Of a stretch of 64,000 nucleotides of DNA, positions 35,692 to 44,361 are shown piece by piece. The translations under genes and the position numbers were made by a program. The stretch's first letter is position 1; each line of letters opens with the position of its first letter. The notes under the pieces are model-generated. The model had not been told where the DNA came from. It ran no database searches and worked only from the letters and a program-made list of their open reading frames with translations. The DNA is from Hyphomonas adhaerens MHS-3. Its GTDB lineage: Bacteria; Pseudomonadota; Alphaproteobacteria; Caulobacterales; Hyphomonadaceae. The stretch covers positions 2,442,577-2,506,576 of the forward strand of contig NZ_ARYH01000001.1 of assembly GCF_000685235.1 (NCBI RefSeq), in the 5' to 3' direction.

Positions 35692-35722
35692 CAATCATTG
35701 ATTGAGCGCATCTATCAATCAA
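35692..35722. promoter_or_regulatory. LysR-type operator with three half-sites
   Basis: CAATCA (35692), TGATTG (35699) and CAATCA (35716) half-sites are stacked. The best pair is TTGATTGA and TCAATCAA, perfect 8-base arms 9 bases apart, giving TGA-N9-TCA geometry as in LysR-type boxes. It lies between the lysR and isochorismatase-fold genes. Confidence 0.6.
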
Positions 35723-35795
35723 ATCCAAACTCTGAATTTCCCGGGAGGCCCGCTGAAGCGCAGGTTCGGCCTGCCAGACAGCAAAGGAGACAAGA

Positions 35796-36536
35796 ATGTT
35801 TGGTCTGAAATCCTCCCGGAAGGGCTTCGCGGCGGCGTTGGCTGTGGCCGGTGCCATGCTGACGTTCGCAGGGTGCGCCTCAGCAGAACCGGCCGCCGGC
35901 TTCCAACCTGATCCGGCGCGAACAGCGGTGCTGATCACCGATCCGCAGAATGACTTCATGAGCGAGAAAGGCGCGGCCTGGGGCCTCGTGAAGGGCAATG
36001 TGGAACGCCTGCACACCCGTGAGAATATCGCGAAGCTGATCGCATCTGCGAAGTCGGAAGACGTGCCCCTCTTTGTCAGCCCGCACTATTACTTTCCGCA
36101 GGATGGTGGCTGGCTGGTGCGCGGGCCGATCCAGCAGACCCTGCACGACATTCACATGTTCGAAGTGGCCGGGCCGGTGGACTATTCAAAGATCGCCGGT
36201 ACAGGGGCTGACTTTTATGGCCCGCTGAAGCCCGCCATTCTGGATGGGGAAACAGTGATCGTTTCACCTCACAAGATCTATGGGCCGGAGTCGAACGACC
36301 TTGTGATGCAGCTGCGCAAGCATGGCATCGACACGGTGATCATGGGCGGCTTTGCCGCCAATCTTTGTACGGATTCCCATATGCGGGAACTGGTCGAACA
36401 GGGCTTCAATGTCGTGATGGTGGAGGATGCCGTCGGCGCGCCGGGCGAAGAGGCCTATGACGCGGCGGTCCTGAACTATTCCATGATCGCGAACGCCGTC
36501 TGGACGACGGATGAGGCTGTTGCGTTCCTGAAATAA
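35796..36536 (+). CDS. Exported isochorismatase-fold cysteine hydrolase
   Basis: A 246-residue protein with an N-terminal signal ending in a lipobox-like FAGC (Cys27), so it is exported and possibly lipid-anchored. The mature part is an isochorismatase-like hydrolase with Asp49 (LITDPQNDF), Lys160 (SPHKIYG) and the nucleophile Cys191 (GGFAANLCTDSHMRELVEQGF). Most relatives are cytosolic amidases or isochorismatases; export is unusual. AAGGAG precedes the ATG. It is divergent from LysR and shares its operator region. The substrate is unknown. Confidence 0.85.
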   Translation: MFGLKSSRKGFAAALAVAGAMLTFAGCASAEPAAGFQPDPARTAVLITDPQNDFMSEKGAAWGLVKGNVERLHTRENIAKLIASAKSEDVPLFVSPHYYFPQDGGWLVRGPIQQTLHDIHMFEVAGPVDYSKIAGTGADFYGPLKPAILDGETVIVSPHKIYGPESNDLVMQLRKHGIDTVIMGGFAANLCTDSHMRELVEQGFNVVMVEDAVGAPGEEAYDAAVLNYSMIANAVWTTDEAVAFLK

Positions 36537-36551
36537 GGCTGCAGCGGCTGG

Positions 36552-36579
36552 CGGCCCGGGTGCTTTCCCGCCCGGGCCG
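36552..36579. terminator. Bidirectional terminator-like hairpin
   Basis: CGGCCCGGG and CCCGGGCCG (9-base perfect stem, 10-base loop) lie between the convergent isochorismatase-fold and acyl-CoA ligase genes. A short T-run follows on the plus strand. Confidence 0.6.
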
Positions 36580-36587
36580 TTTCCGTA

Positions 36588-38135
36588 TCAGACGATGCGG
36601 CTGTCCTTCTTGCCCCAATAGCGGTCGCGGATGAGGCGCTTGTAGAGCTTGCCGGTCGGGTGACGCGGCAGTTCCGGGTCGAAGTCGATGCTCTTCGGGC
36701 ATTTGATCTTCGACAGATTAGCCTGCGCGAATTCCATCAGCTCTGCAGCCAGTTCCTCGGAAGGGGCAATGCCAGGCATGGGCTGGACGACCGCCTTCAC
36801 GGACTCGCCGAATTCTTCGTCCGGTACACCGATCACGGCCACGTCGGCCACTTTCGGGTGGGTGATCATGATGTTTTCGCATTCCTGCGGATAGATGTTC
36901 ACACCGCCTGAGATGATCATGAACGCCTTGCGGTCTGTGAGGTAGAGGAACCCGTCTGCGTCCAGCTTGCCAACATCGCCGAGGGACGACCAGTCCTTGT
37001 GTTTCGGGTTCAGGGCTGCTTCGTTCTTGTCCGGCGAGTTATGATAGTTCGGCGGTGTGGTGCCCGCAAAGTAGACCTGTCCTTCCTCGCCGACCGGTAC
37101 TTCATCACCTTCTTCGTTGCAGATCTTGACCTCGCCATGGACGGCTTTGCCGACGGTGCCCTTATGGGCCATCCATTCGTCGCTTCTGGCCCAGGTCATG
37201 CCGTTGCCTTCAGAGCCGGCATAATACTCGTCGATGATGGGGCCCCACCATTCGATCATCTGTTCCTTGACCGGTACCGGGCAAGGTGCCGCCGCGTGGA
37301 CAACCCATTGCAGGCTGGACACGTCGTATTTCTTGCGGACCTCTTCAGGCAGCTTGAGCAGCTTCACGAACATGGTCGGCACCATCTGCATGTGCGTGAC
37401 CTTGTACTGCTGGATGTATTTGAGCAGCGATTCCGCATCGAACTTTTCCATGATGACCAGCGTGGCGCCGAGCTTCATGAAGGTCATACAGTAGCGCAGC
37501 GGGGCGGCATGGTAGAGCGGGGCGGGCGACAGGTAGACGCTATCCGGACCCGCGCCGGAGAAGGCTTGCAGGATCTGGATAAGCACGTTCGTGTCGTCGA
37601 TCGGCATGTCCGGCTCAAGCGCCGGGCGGATGCCCTTCGGCCGGCCGGTCGTGCCGGAGGAGTAGAGCATGTCTGTGCCGGCCATCTGATCGGCAATCGG
37701 AGTTTCCGGGAACGCGCCCCGAAGCGTTTCGAGCGGCGCGAAGCCCGGCATGGGCCCGTCGATGGACCAGTAGTGCTCGAGATTGGTGAGGGCTTTGACC
37801 TCTTCGGCTACGGCGCGCTTGGATGCGCCGGCGATGAAGAGTTTCGCGCCGGAGTCCGACAGGATGTATTCCACTTCCGGCGCTGTCAGGCGCGAGGAGA
37901 TGGCGACATAGTAGAGCCCGGCCCGCTGGGCACCCCAGCAGATCTCGAAATAGCGCGGCGAGTTTTCGGCGAACAGCGCGATCGTGTCGCCCGGCTTGCA
38001 GCCTGCGCCGCGCAGGGCGTGCGCGACCTGGTTGGAGCGTGCCTCCAGCTGGCCGTAGGTGACGGTCTCACCGGAACCGGCCATGATGTAGGCAGGCTTG
38101 TCGGGATTGGTCTTTGCGTGGTGATGGGGGTGCAT
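36588..38135 (-). CDS. AMP-dependent acyl-CoA synthetase (FadD3-like)
   Basis: A 515-residue ANL-superfamily ligase that activates a carboxylic acid to acyl-CoA through acyl-AMP. The P-loop is MLYSSGTTGRPKGI, followed by YAGSEGNGMTWA (acyl/adenylate motif), LGDVGKLDADGFLYLTDRKAFMIISGGVNIYP (hinge and A8) and the catalytic Lys in HPTGKLYKR. Sequence style matches short-ligand or steroid-side-chain FadD3/FadD17 relatives more than long-chain FadD; the substrate is an inference. GAGGAG lies just before the ATG. Confidence 0.88.
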   Translation of the reverse strand: MHPHHHAKTNPDKPAYIMAGSGETVTYGQLEARSNQVAHALRGAGCKPGDTIALFAENSPRYFEICWGAQRAGLYYVAISSRLTAPEVEYILSDSGAKLFIAGASKRAVAEEVKALTNLEHYWSIDGPMPGFAPLETLRGAFPETPIADQMAGTDMLYSSGTTGRPKGIRPALEPDMPIDDTNVLIQILQAFSGAGPDSVYLSPAPLYHAAPLRYCMTFMKLGATLVIMEKFDAESLLKYIQQYKVTHMQMVPTMFVKLLKLPEEVRKKYDVSSLQWVVHAAAPCPVPVKEQMIEWWGPIIDEYYAGSEGNGMTWARSDEWMAHKGTVGKAVHGEVKICNEEGDEVPVGEEGQVYFAGTTPPNYHNSPDKNEAALNPKHKDWSSLGDVGKLDADGFLYLTDRKAFMIISGGVNIYPQECENIMITHPKVADVAVIGVPDEEFGESVKAVVQPMPGIAPSEELAAELMEFAQANLSKIKCPKSIDFDPELPRHPTGKLYKRLIRDRYWGKKDSRIV

Positions 38136-38283
38136 TCCTGGCTCTCCTCACGAAATTCCGGGGGCGCTTGTGCCCGGCCCCTGCGAAATAGTCAGCCGTG
38201 ACCATACTCACACTGTCGATGGCGTCCACCGGAGACGTTGCGGAAAGCGCCGGAACGACCGCAGCCTGTCGGCCATCGCGTGG

Positions 38284-39213
38284 TTACCCGGGGAGACCCG
38301 GACTGCCGGCCTCGTCCGGGTGGGCGTCGACATAGGCCTGTTTGAGTTCAACGGAGCGGTTGTGGTGCCCGTCAGGGTTCCAGCCCGGGGCGTTGATCAT
38401 GCGTCCGAACCATTTGTCGGGGCGCAGGCCGTCGCTGGCGCAGTCCCGCATCAGGGCGAAAAATTCATGGAAGGCCACGGTGAACGGATTGTACGAGCCG
38501 ACCGGTTTCACGATGCCATAGACCGGCTTGTCCGCGTCCAGTTCGGGCACAAAGGTGCCGAACATCTTGTCCCAGACGATGAAGACCCCGGCATAATTGG
38601 TATCGAGGTATCGCGGGTTCGTGGCGTGGTGCACGCGGTGGTGCGAGGGTGTGTTCATCACCGCCTCGAACCATTTCGGCATCCGGTTGATGGCCTCGGT
38701 ATGGATCCAGAACTGGTAGAGCAGGTTCCAGCCCGCCGCGAAGCCGATGAGGTAAGGGTGGAAGCCGAGGATCACCATGGGCAGGCCGAGAATGTAGAGC
38801 CCGGTGAACGGGCCGAACCAGGGCTGGCGCAGCGCGGTCGTCAGATTGTAGTGCTCTGAGGAATGGTGGGTGACATGCTCCATCCACCACCAGCGGGCCC
38901 GGTGGGCGAAGCGGTGCTTCCAGTAGTAGATGAAATCGTAGAGCACGAAGCAGGCGAGAAAGCTCCACCAGGTATAAGGCAGGGTCAGCACCCGGTAGGG
39001 CCAGGCCACGATCAGCAGCCAGAAAAAGACCGTTGCCGTGAGCGTGTTCACAACGACATTGCCGATGCCCATGGCAAGCGATGTAAACGCGTCTTTCGTT
39101 TCATACCGGCCATGGAATCGTCCGGTCTTTACGCCCCACCATTCCAGCACGACGGACAGGACGAAGAACGGCGCGGCATACGTCGTGACGGGGGGGAAGT
39201 CGTGAAACTCCAT
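38284..39213 (-). CDS. Sterol desaturase/fatty acid hydroxylase family membrane protein
   Basis: A 309-residue di-iron membrane enzyme. Three His-boxes are present: HRFAHR, HHSSEHYN and HRVHHA. Membrane segments lie around residues 10-30, 50-75 and 85-105, with another pair near 145-180. Family members hydroxylate or desaturate sterols, carotenoids or fatty acids, or cleave alkylglycerol ethers. The long in-frame extension to 39471 overlaps the divergent crotonase gene and is rejected; the start MEFHDFPPV has no strong ribosome-binding site. It is placed among beta-oxidation genes. Confidence 0.85.
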   Translation of the reverse strand: MEFHDFPPVTTYAAPFFVLSVVLEWWGVKTGRFHGRYETKDAFTSLAMGIGNVVVNTLTATVFFWLLIVAWPYRVLTLPYTWWSFLACFVLYDFIYYWKHRFAHRARWWWMEHVTHHSSEHYNLTTALRQPWFGPFTGLYILGLPMVILGFHPYLIGFAAGWNLLYQFWIHTEAINRMPKWFEAVMNTPSHHRVHHATNPRYLDTNYAGVFIVWDKMFGTFVPELDADKPVYGIVKPVGSYNPFTVAFHEFFALMRDCASDGLRPDKWFGRMINAPGWNPDGHHNRSVELKQAYVDAHPDEAGSPGLPG

Positions 39214-39406
39214 GAAGCGCGGGTCCGTAAATTGATGGCGGGGCAGGTCGCGACTATCCGGTCCGTTTGGGCGCTGCGTCAAGCATGCCTGTGGAATCTG
39301 CAAAATCACGCTTTCCGAGGGGCGAGTACGAAACTCACCAGCCCCGGCTTGACGAACCTTGCGGAACCCCGCCTCACTAGCCTGCAAACCAACAGGGAGA
39401 CCGGCC

Positions 39407-40327
39407 ATGGCCGCTACGGCGCTCAAGACATTCGAAGAAATCAAGCTGGAGAAGGAAGACGGCATCGCCATTCTGACCCTTCACCGGCCAGAGAAGATGA
39501 ACGCGTTCACAGGCAAGATGATGCAGGAGATGATCGAAGCGTTCGACATCACCGACGCAGACGACGACGTGCGTGTTGTCATCGTGACGGGGCATGGCGA
39601 CCGCGCCTTCTGCGCAGGGGCTGACCTCTCGTCCGGTGCCAAGACGTTCGACTATGACAAACGCTCGGGCGATGGTGAGGCTGGCCGCACTGCCAGCGAA
39701 GATATCCAGCGCGATGGCGGTGGGCGCGTGACACTGCGTATCTTCAACAGCCTGAAGCCGGTGATCGGCGCCATCAATGGCGCAGCCGTCGGGATCGGCG
39801 TGACCATGCAGCTGCCGATGGATATCCGCCTTGCATCCGACAATGCGCGCTTCGGCTTCGTGTTCAACCGCCGGGGCATCAACCCGGAGGCTGCGTCCTC
39901 CTGGTTCCTGCCGCGTCTCGTTGGTATTCAGCAGGCGCTGGACTGGTGCTTTACCGGCCGGATCTTCCCGGCGCAGGAGGCTCTCGATGCCGGCTTCGTG
40001 AAAGCCGTCTATCCGCAGGCTGACCTTCTGGATGAAGCGAAAAAGCTGGCCCGCGAGATTGCAGACAATACGGCCGCCGTCTCCACGACGCTGACCCGTC
40101 ACATGATGTGGCGCATGCTGGGCGCCAGCCACCCGATGGAAGCCCACATCGTCGATTCCGCTGCAATCTACTCGCGCGGCAAAACCGAAGATGCCCGCGA
40201 AGGCGTGATGAGCTTCCTCGAGAAGCGTCAGCCGACTTATCCGGTGAAAGTATCCGACGGTATGCCGAGCTTCTTCCCTTGGTGGGATGAGCCGGAATTC
40301 AAATGGATTGGTGGTGACGGCTCGTGA
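39407..40327 (+). CDS. Enoyl-CoA hydratase/isomerase (crotonase) family protein
   Basis: A 306-residue crotonase. ILTLHRPEKMNAFTGKM and the oxyanion hole FCAGADLSSG are clear. An insertion follows (TFDYDKRSGDGEAGRTASEDIQRDGG), then PVIGAINGAAVGIGVTMQLPMDIRLAS. The second acidic residue region reads NRRGINPEAASSWFLPRLVG, giving a Glu at the usual hydratase position. GGGAGA precedes ATG 39407. The GTGA overlap with the next gene couples it to the epoxide hydrolase. The native substrate is unknown; a long-chain or branched acyl-CoA is plausible. Confidence 0.88.
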   Translation: MAATALKTFEEIKLEKEDGIAILTLHRPEKMNAFTGKMMQEMIEAFDITDADDDVRVVIVTGHGDRAFCAGADLSSGAKTFDYDKRSGDGEAGRTASEDIQRDGGGRVTLRIFNSLKPVIGAINGAAVGIGVTMQLPMDIRLASDNARFGFVFNRRGINPEAASSWFLPRLVGIQQALDWCFTGRIFPAQEALDAGFVKAVYPQADLLDEAKKLAREIADNTAAVSTTLTRHMMWRMLGASHPMEAHIVDSAAIYSRGKTEDAREGVMSFLEKRQPTYPVKVSDGMPSFFPWWDEPEFKWIGGDGS

Positions 40328-41295
40328 GTGAGCAGACCTTCGAGTTTGTAAAGACGAATGGCGTCACGCTGCGCGTGGCGACTGCCGGGGACGGGCCGCT
40401 TGTCGTGCTCGTCCACGGTTTTCCCGAAAGCTGGTATTCGTGGCGCCACCAGATCAAGGCGCTCAGCGAGGCCGGCTACCGGGTGGCCGCACCGGATGTG
40501 CGCGGTTATGGCGAATCCGAACGGCCGGAGGCGGTCGAGGCGTATGATCTCGAGAGCCTCACCGGCGATATCGCAGGGCTGGCGGAGGCCTTGTCACCGG
40601 GTGAGAAGGCGGTTGTCGTCGGACATGATTGGGGCGCGCCCATAGCCTGGAATACGGCCCGTCTGCATGCGGACAAGTTCCGTGCGGTGGCCGGGCTTTC
40701 CGTGCCTTACATGCCGATGGGCGACGTCATGTTCCTGGACATGGTACACAAGGTGTTCACCGAACGAGGCCTGTTCTTCTATCAGGTCTATTTCCAGGAT
40801 ATCGGCCCGCCGGAAGCGGAGCTGGAAGCCGATCCTGCGGAGACGATCCGGAAGTTCTACTATGCGATCTCCGGCGATGCGCCGGACGGCACCTGGCCGA
40901 CGGACAAGAAGCATGGCGACACGCTGCTGCACCGCTTGCCGGAACCGCCCATGCCGCTGCCCTGGCTGGACGCGGATGATGTCGCCTATTACGACAGCCA
41001 GTTCCGCAAATCCGGTTTCCGCGGTCCGCTGAACCGCTACCGCAATCATGCGCGCGACTATGCGTTCCTGAAGAGTCATCCGGCCAATCCGGTGATCCAG
41101 CAGCCATCGCTGTTCATCGGAGGCACGAAGGATCTCGTGCTGAAAATGTTCCAGGGGGACATCGTCGCCGCGATGAAACCGAACCTGGCGGACCTGCGCG
41201 GATGCCATCTGCTGGAAGGCTGCGGCCACTGGACCCAGCAAGAGCGTCCGGAAGCTGTAAATCGGCATCTGATCGACTGGCTAGGCGGGCTGTAG
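40324..41295 (+). CDS. Epoxide hydrolase-like alpha/beta hydrolase
   Basis: A 323-residue alpha/beta hydrolase with HGFPESWYSWRHQ at the oxyanion side, nucleophile Asp in GHDWGAPIAW, cap-domain tyrosines and the C-terminal His in EGCGHWTQQERPE. This set, with an Asp nucleophile and HGFPESW, indicates a soluble epoxide hydrolase rather than an esterase. The start is GTG 40324, overlapping the crotonase stop by 4 bases. The two are probably one transcript acting on the same lipid-derived compound. Confidence 0.9.
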   Translation: MSEQTFEFVKTNGVTLRVATAGDGPLVVLVHGFPESWYSWRHQIKALSEAGYRVAAPDVRGYGESERPEAVEAYDLESLTGDIAGLAEALSPGEKAVVVGHDWGAPIAWNTARLHADKFRAVAGLSVPYMPMGDVMFLDMVHKVFTERGLFFYQVYFQDIGPPEAELEADPAETIRKFYYAISGDAPDGTWPTDKKHGDTLLHRLPEPPMPLPWLDADDVAYYDSQFRKSGFRGPLNRYRNHARDYAFLKSHPANPVIQQPSLFIGGTKDLVLKMFQGDIVAAMKPNLADLRGCHLLEGCGHWTQQERPEAVNRHLIDWLGGL

Positions 41296-41327
41296 GGCCC
41301 GCCTGCCGGCACGATCGACCTGCTCGG

Positions 41328-42098
41328 TCAGTAATTCACGCGATTGGACACCGCGCCGTCCACGACCAGGTTGACGCCCGTCGTGTAGGAGGATGCCGGG
41401 CTGGCCAGGAACACGGCCGCGTTGGCGATTTCCTGCGGCGTTGCACAGCGTCCGGTCGGATTGCGGGAATTGGCCTGCTTGAAGAAGTCGGGCTGGTTAG
41501 TCTGCACCATGTGCCAGATCCCGCCTTCGAAGAAGACCATGCCCGGCGAGACGACATTGACACGCAGGCCTTTGGCGGCGTTTTCGCGGGCCAGCCCTTT
41601 GGCAAAGTGAATCAGCGACGCCTTCATCGGACCGTAAGAATCCGCCCGGTCTGCTTGCGCCGCCGAGACGGAGGCGATGATGACAAAGGCTGCATCGCCA
41701 CTTGCCTTGGCGGCTTTGTCCAGGAAGGGCTCGGCCGCGTTGAAGGCGTTGACTGCGCCCAGCACATCCAGTTGGAAGTTCTGTGTCCAGGCTTCAGGCG
41801 AATTGCCCTGCGCCATGGCCCCGGCATTGGAAACCAGGATGTTGATGCCGCCCAGTTCCACGCCCGCTTTCCGGATCCAGGATTTGAGGGCGTCTTCATC
41901 TGTAATATCCACTGAAGCGCCGGTCGCATTCACGCCCTTGGCCTGCAGGGCCTCGACCGTTTCGGCGACCTGCTTTTCATTGCGGGCGCAGATGGCGATA
42001 TTGGCGCCTTCACTGGCCAACGTGCCGGCAATGGCACGCCCGATGCCGCGCGTGCCGCCAAGGATGACGGCGTTCTTTCCTTTGAGATGCAGATCCAC
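41328..42098 (-). CDS. Short-chain dehydrogenase/reductase
   Basis: A 256-residue classical SDR. The cofactor site GGTRGIGRAIA lies near residues 14-24, NAGAMAQG follows, and the catalytic block is ASVSAAQADRADSYGPMKAS (Ser, Tyr, Lys). The C-terminus has VSPGMVFFEGG and the TTGVNLVVDGAVSNRVNY end. Arg43 after the second strand (ICARNEKQ) suggests NADP(H). The real start is GTG 42098, with GGAGGAAG just upstream; the 513-residue open frame upstream is a shadow over pncC. The substrate is unknown. Confidence 0.88.
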   Translation of the reverse strand: MDLHLKGKNAVILGGTRGIGRAIAGTLASEGANIAICARNEKQVAETVEALQAKGVNATGASVDITDEDALKSWIRKAGVELGGINILVSNAGAMAQGNSPEAWTQNFQLDVLGAVNAFNAAEPFLDKAAKASGDAAFVIIASVSAAQADRADSYGPMKASLIHFAKGLARENAAKGLRVNVVSPGMVFFEGGIWHMVQTNQPDFFKQANSRNPTGRCATPQEIANAAVFLASPASSYTTGVNLVVDGAVSNRVNY

Positions 42099-42208
42099 TT
42101 GGGCTTCCTCCAATGATTTCGAAGAGTGTGGGCGCAAAAGCCGGCGAAACCAACACCTGTCGTTGCGTCGAGGCTTGCCAGCGCCCTGGTGATTGGTTGA
42201 TGTGACGT

Positions 42209-42694
42209 ATGCAAAACCTGATCCCCATTGCCGCCGATATCGGCGCACGCCTGACACAGCGCGGCGAAACCGTCGCGATCTCGGAATCATCTGCCGGAGG
42301 CCTGATCTCGGCCGCGCTGCTCGCCGTGCCGGGCGCATCGGCCTTCTACCGGGGAGGTGGGGTGATCTACACGCCGCAGGCATTCCGGGGGCTGTTGGGG
42401 CTGACCAAGGAAGACCTGGGCGACATGCGCTCTTCGACCGAGCCGTATGCCCGCCTGCTGTCCCGCACGATCCGGGGCAAGCTGCGCGCTGACTGGGGGC
42501 TGTGCGAGACCGGCGCATCCGGGCCGAACGGAAATCCTTACGGCGATGCGGCCGGACACACCTGCGTGGCGGTCTGCGGCCCGGACAGGTTTGAAGTTTC
42601 CCGCACGCTTGAAACGGGCCTCGACGATCGGGAAGACAATATGCGCCGTTTCGCGATCGAAGCGCTGGACCTGCTGCACGCGGCGCTGGCCTGA
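42209..42694 (+). CDS. pncC: Nicotinamide-nucleotide amidohydrolase PncC (CinA C-terminal family)
   Basis: A 161-residue stand-alone CinA domain that deamidates NMN to NaMN in NAD recycling. The catalytic serine motif reads ISESSAGGLISAAL, followed by YRGGGVIYTPQAF and ETGASGPNGNPYGDAAGHTCVAV. No N-terminal MoCF-like (CinA) domain is present. It converges on dnaB with 3 bases between stops. Confidence 0.9.
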   Translation: MQNLIPIAADIGARLTQRGETVAISESSAGGLISAALLAVPGASAFYRGGGVIYTPQAFRGLLGLTKEDLGDMRSSTEPYARLLSRTIRGKLRADWGLCETGASGPNGNPYGDAAGHTCVAVCGPDRFEVSRTLETGLDDREDNMRRFAIEALDLLHAALA

Positions 42695-42697
42695 GGC

Positions 42698-44197
42698 TTA
42701 CTCGAAGTCGCCGCCGTAGCCCTGCTGTTCCTTGGTCAGGTCGCCGAAGCGCGTGATGTTGGAGTCGAAGGCGAGTTCGACGCGGCCGATCGGACCGTGA
42801 CGCTGCTTGCCGATGATACATTCGGCCTTGCCGTAGACCTCGTCCATGCGCTGGCGCCACTTGGACCATTTTTCGTTTGATGCCGGATCACTCGGGTCTG
42901 CGCCGGGCTCTGTCCGGGCAAGATAATATTCCTCGCGGTACACGAACATGACGACGTCCGCGTCCTGCTCGATGGAGCCGGATTCCCGAAGGTCGGACAG
43001 CTGAGGGCGTTTGTCGTCGCGCTGTTCCACGGCACGGGAGAGCTGGGACAGCGCGATGATCGGGACGTTCAGGTCCTTCGCCAGCGCCTTCAGCGAGGTC
43101 GTGATCTGGGTGATTTCCTGCACACGGCTGGAATTGGGGCCGGAGGTGCTGACCGTGATCAGTTGCAGGTAGTCGATCACGATCATGTCGAGACCGACGG
43201 AGCGTTGCAGGCGGCGCGCGCGCGCCGCGAGCTGGCTGATCGAGATACCGCCAGTGTCGTCAATATAGAGCGGCAGGTTCTGCAGCTCCTCCGTCGCTTC
43301 GCGCAGGCGTTCGAAGTCGCCCTTGTCGAGATCGCCCTGGCGAATGCGGTGGGTGGTGATCCCGGTCCGCTCCGCGATGATACGCGTTGCCAGCTGTTCG
43401 TTCGACATTTCCAGCGAGAAGAATCCGACGATCGCTCCGTCTACGGTTTTCTTGGAGCCATCCTCCTGCATCTCGGCCCGATAGGCAGAGGCCGCATTGT
43501 AGGCGATGTTGGTGGCGAGCGATGTCTTGCCCATCGACGGGCGTCCGGCGAGGATGATGAGGTCAGACCGGTGCATGCCGCCAAGTTTTTCATCGAGGTC
43601 GCGCAGGCCGGTCGGGATCCCGGCAATCTTGCCTTCGCGCTTGTAGGCCGCTTCGGCCGTTTTCAACGATTCCGTCAGCGCTTCCGCGAAGCTTGTAAAG
43701 CCGCGGCCGGTGGCGCCGCGCTCGGCGAGGTCGAACAGCTGGCGTTCAGCCAGCTCGATCTGGCGCTCGCCGCTTTCTTCCGGGGCAGGGGTCAGCGCCC
43801 GGCCCTGAAGGTCGCTGCCGATGCCGACGAGCGAGCGGCGCATGGCGAGATCGCGGATCATATGGGCGTAGTCGCCCACCTCGGCACCGAAAGCCGCCGA
43901 ATCGAGCAGCTGTTCCAGGTAACGCGCGCCGCCAATCTCCGACAGCTTCTCGGCCTTCTCGAAATGCTCGCGCAGGGTCACGCCATCGGCGATGCGCCCC
44001 TGCTGAATCATGATGGAAGCGACTTCATACAATTCCTGGTGGGCCGGGGCGTAGAAATCCGACGCGCGCAGGATGTCGGCGACACGCTGGTAGGAATTGT
44101 TGTCGAACAGAATGGCGCCCAGCACGGCGGATTCGGCCGACAGATTGTGCGGCGGCGCGATGGCGTCTTTGGGGGAGGCGGTATCGTCGAGAGGCAT
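42698..44197 (-). CDS. dnaB: Replicative DNA helicase DnaB
   Basis: A 499-residue hexameric helicase for chromosome replication. The N-terminal DnaB domain (NLSAESAVLGAILFDN) binds primase. The RecA-like domain has Walker A LAGRPSMGKTSLA, the Walker B segment LDMIVIDYLQLI and the motif GSIEQDADVVMFVYREEYY. The C-terminus is standard. It follows the ribosomal rpsF-rpsR-rplI genes on the same strand but behind a terminator, so it probably has its own promoter. Confidence 0.97.
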   Translation of the reverse strand: MPLDDTASPKDAIAPPHNLSAESAVLGAILFDNNSYQRVADILRASDFYAPAHQELYEVASIMIQQGRIADGVTLREHFEKAEKLSEIGGARYLEQLLDSAAFGAEVGDYAHMIRDLAMRRSLVGIGSDLQGRALTPAPEESGERQIELAERQLFDLAERGATGRGFTSFAEALTESLKTAEAAYKREGKIAGIPTGLRDLDEKLGGMHRSDLIILAGRPSMGKTSLATNIAYNAASAYRAEMQEDGSKKTVDGAIVGFFSLEMSNEQLATRIIAERTGITTHRIRQGDLDKGDFERLREATEELQNLPLYIDDTGGISISQLAARARRLQRSVGLDMIVIDYLQLITVSTSGPNSSRVQEITQITTSLKALAKDLNVPIIALSQLSRAVEQRDDKRPQLSDLRESGSIEQDADVVMFVYREEYYLARTEPGADPSDPASNEKWSKWRQRMDEVYGKAECIIGKQRHGPIGRVELAFDSNITRFGDLTKEQQGYGGDFE

Positions 44198-44310
44198 GGC
44201 GTTAACCCTACCTTACCTGAGGTGAGAGTGCACGGTGATAGAGCTGCCTCACCTGTGGATAAATGCCCGTCATCGGTGGATGATCTACCAACATCCGTAA
44301 CTGCCAAAGA

Positions 44311-44340
44311 AAAAGGCCGCACCCGGAAGTGCGGCCTTTT
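44311..44340 (-). terminator. Rho-independent terminator of rpsF-rpsR-rplI
   Basis: AAAAGGCCGCAC, loop CCGGAA, GTGCGGCCTTTT: a perfect 12-base stem 22 bases beyond the rplI stop, with T-runs on both strands. Confidence 0.88.
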
Positions 44341-44361
44341 CTGTCTGGTATGCCGTGAAGC

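Noticed and set aside
36999..38201. 400-codon plus-strand frame antisense to the acyl-CoA synthetase
   Set aside because: The synthetase motifs are unambiguous; the reverse frame is Arg/His-rich shadow sequence.
41328..42869. 513-codon version of the SDR gene
   Set aside because: Only the last 256 codons are SDR; the upstream part is antisense to pncC, and GTG 42098 has a strong ribosome-binding site.
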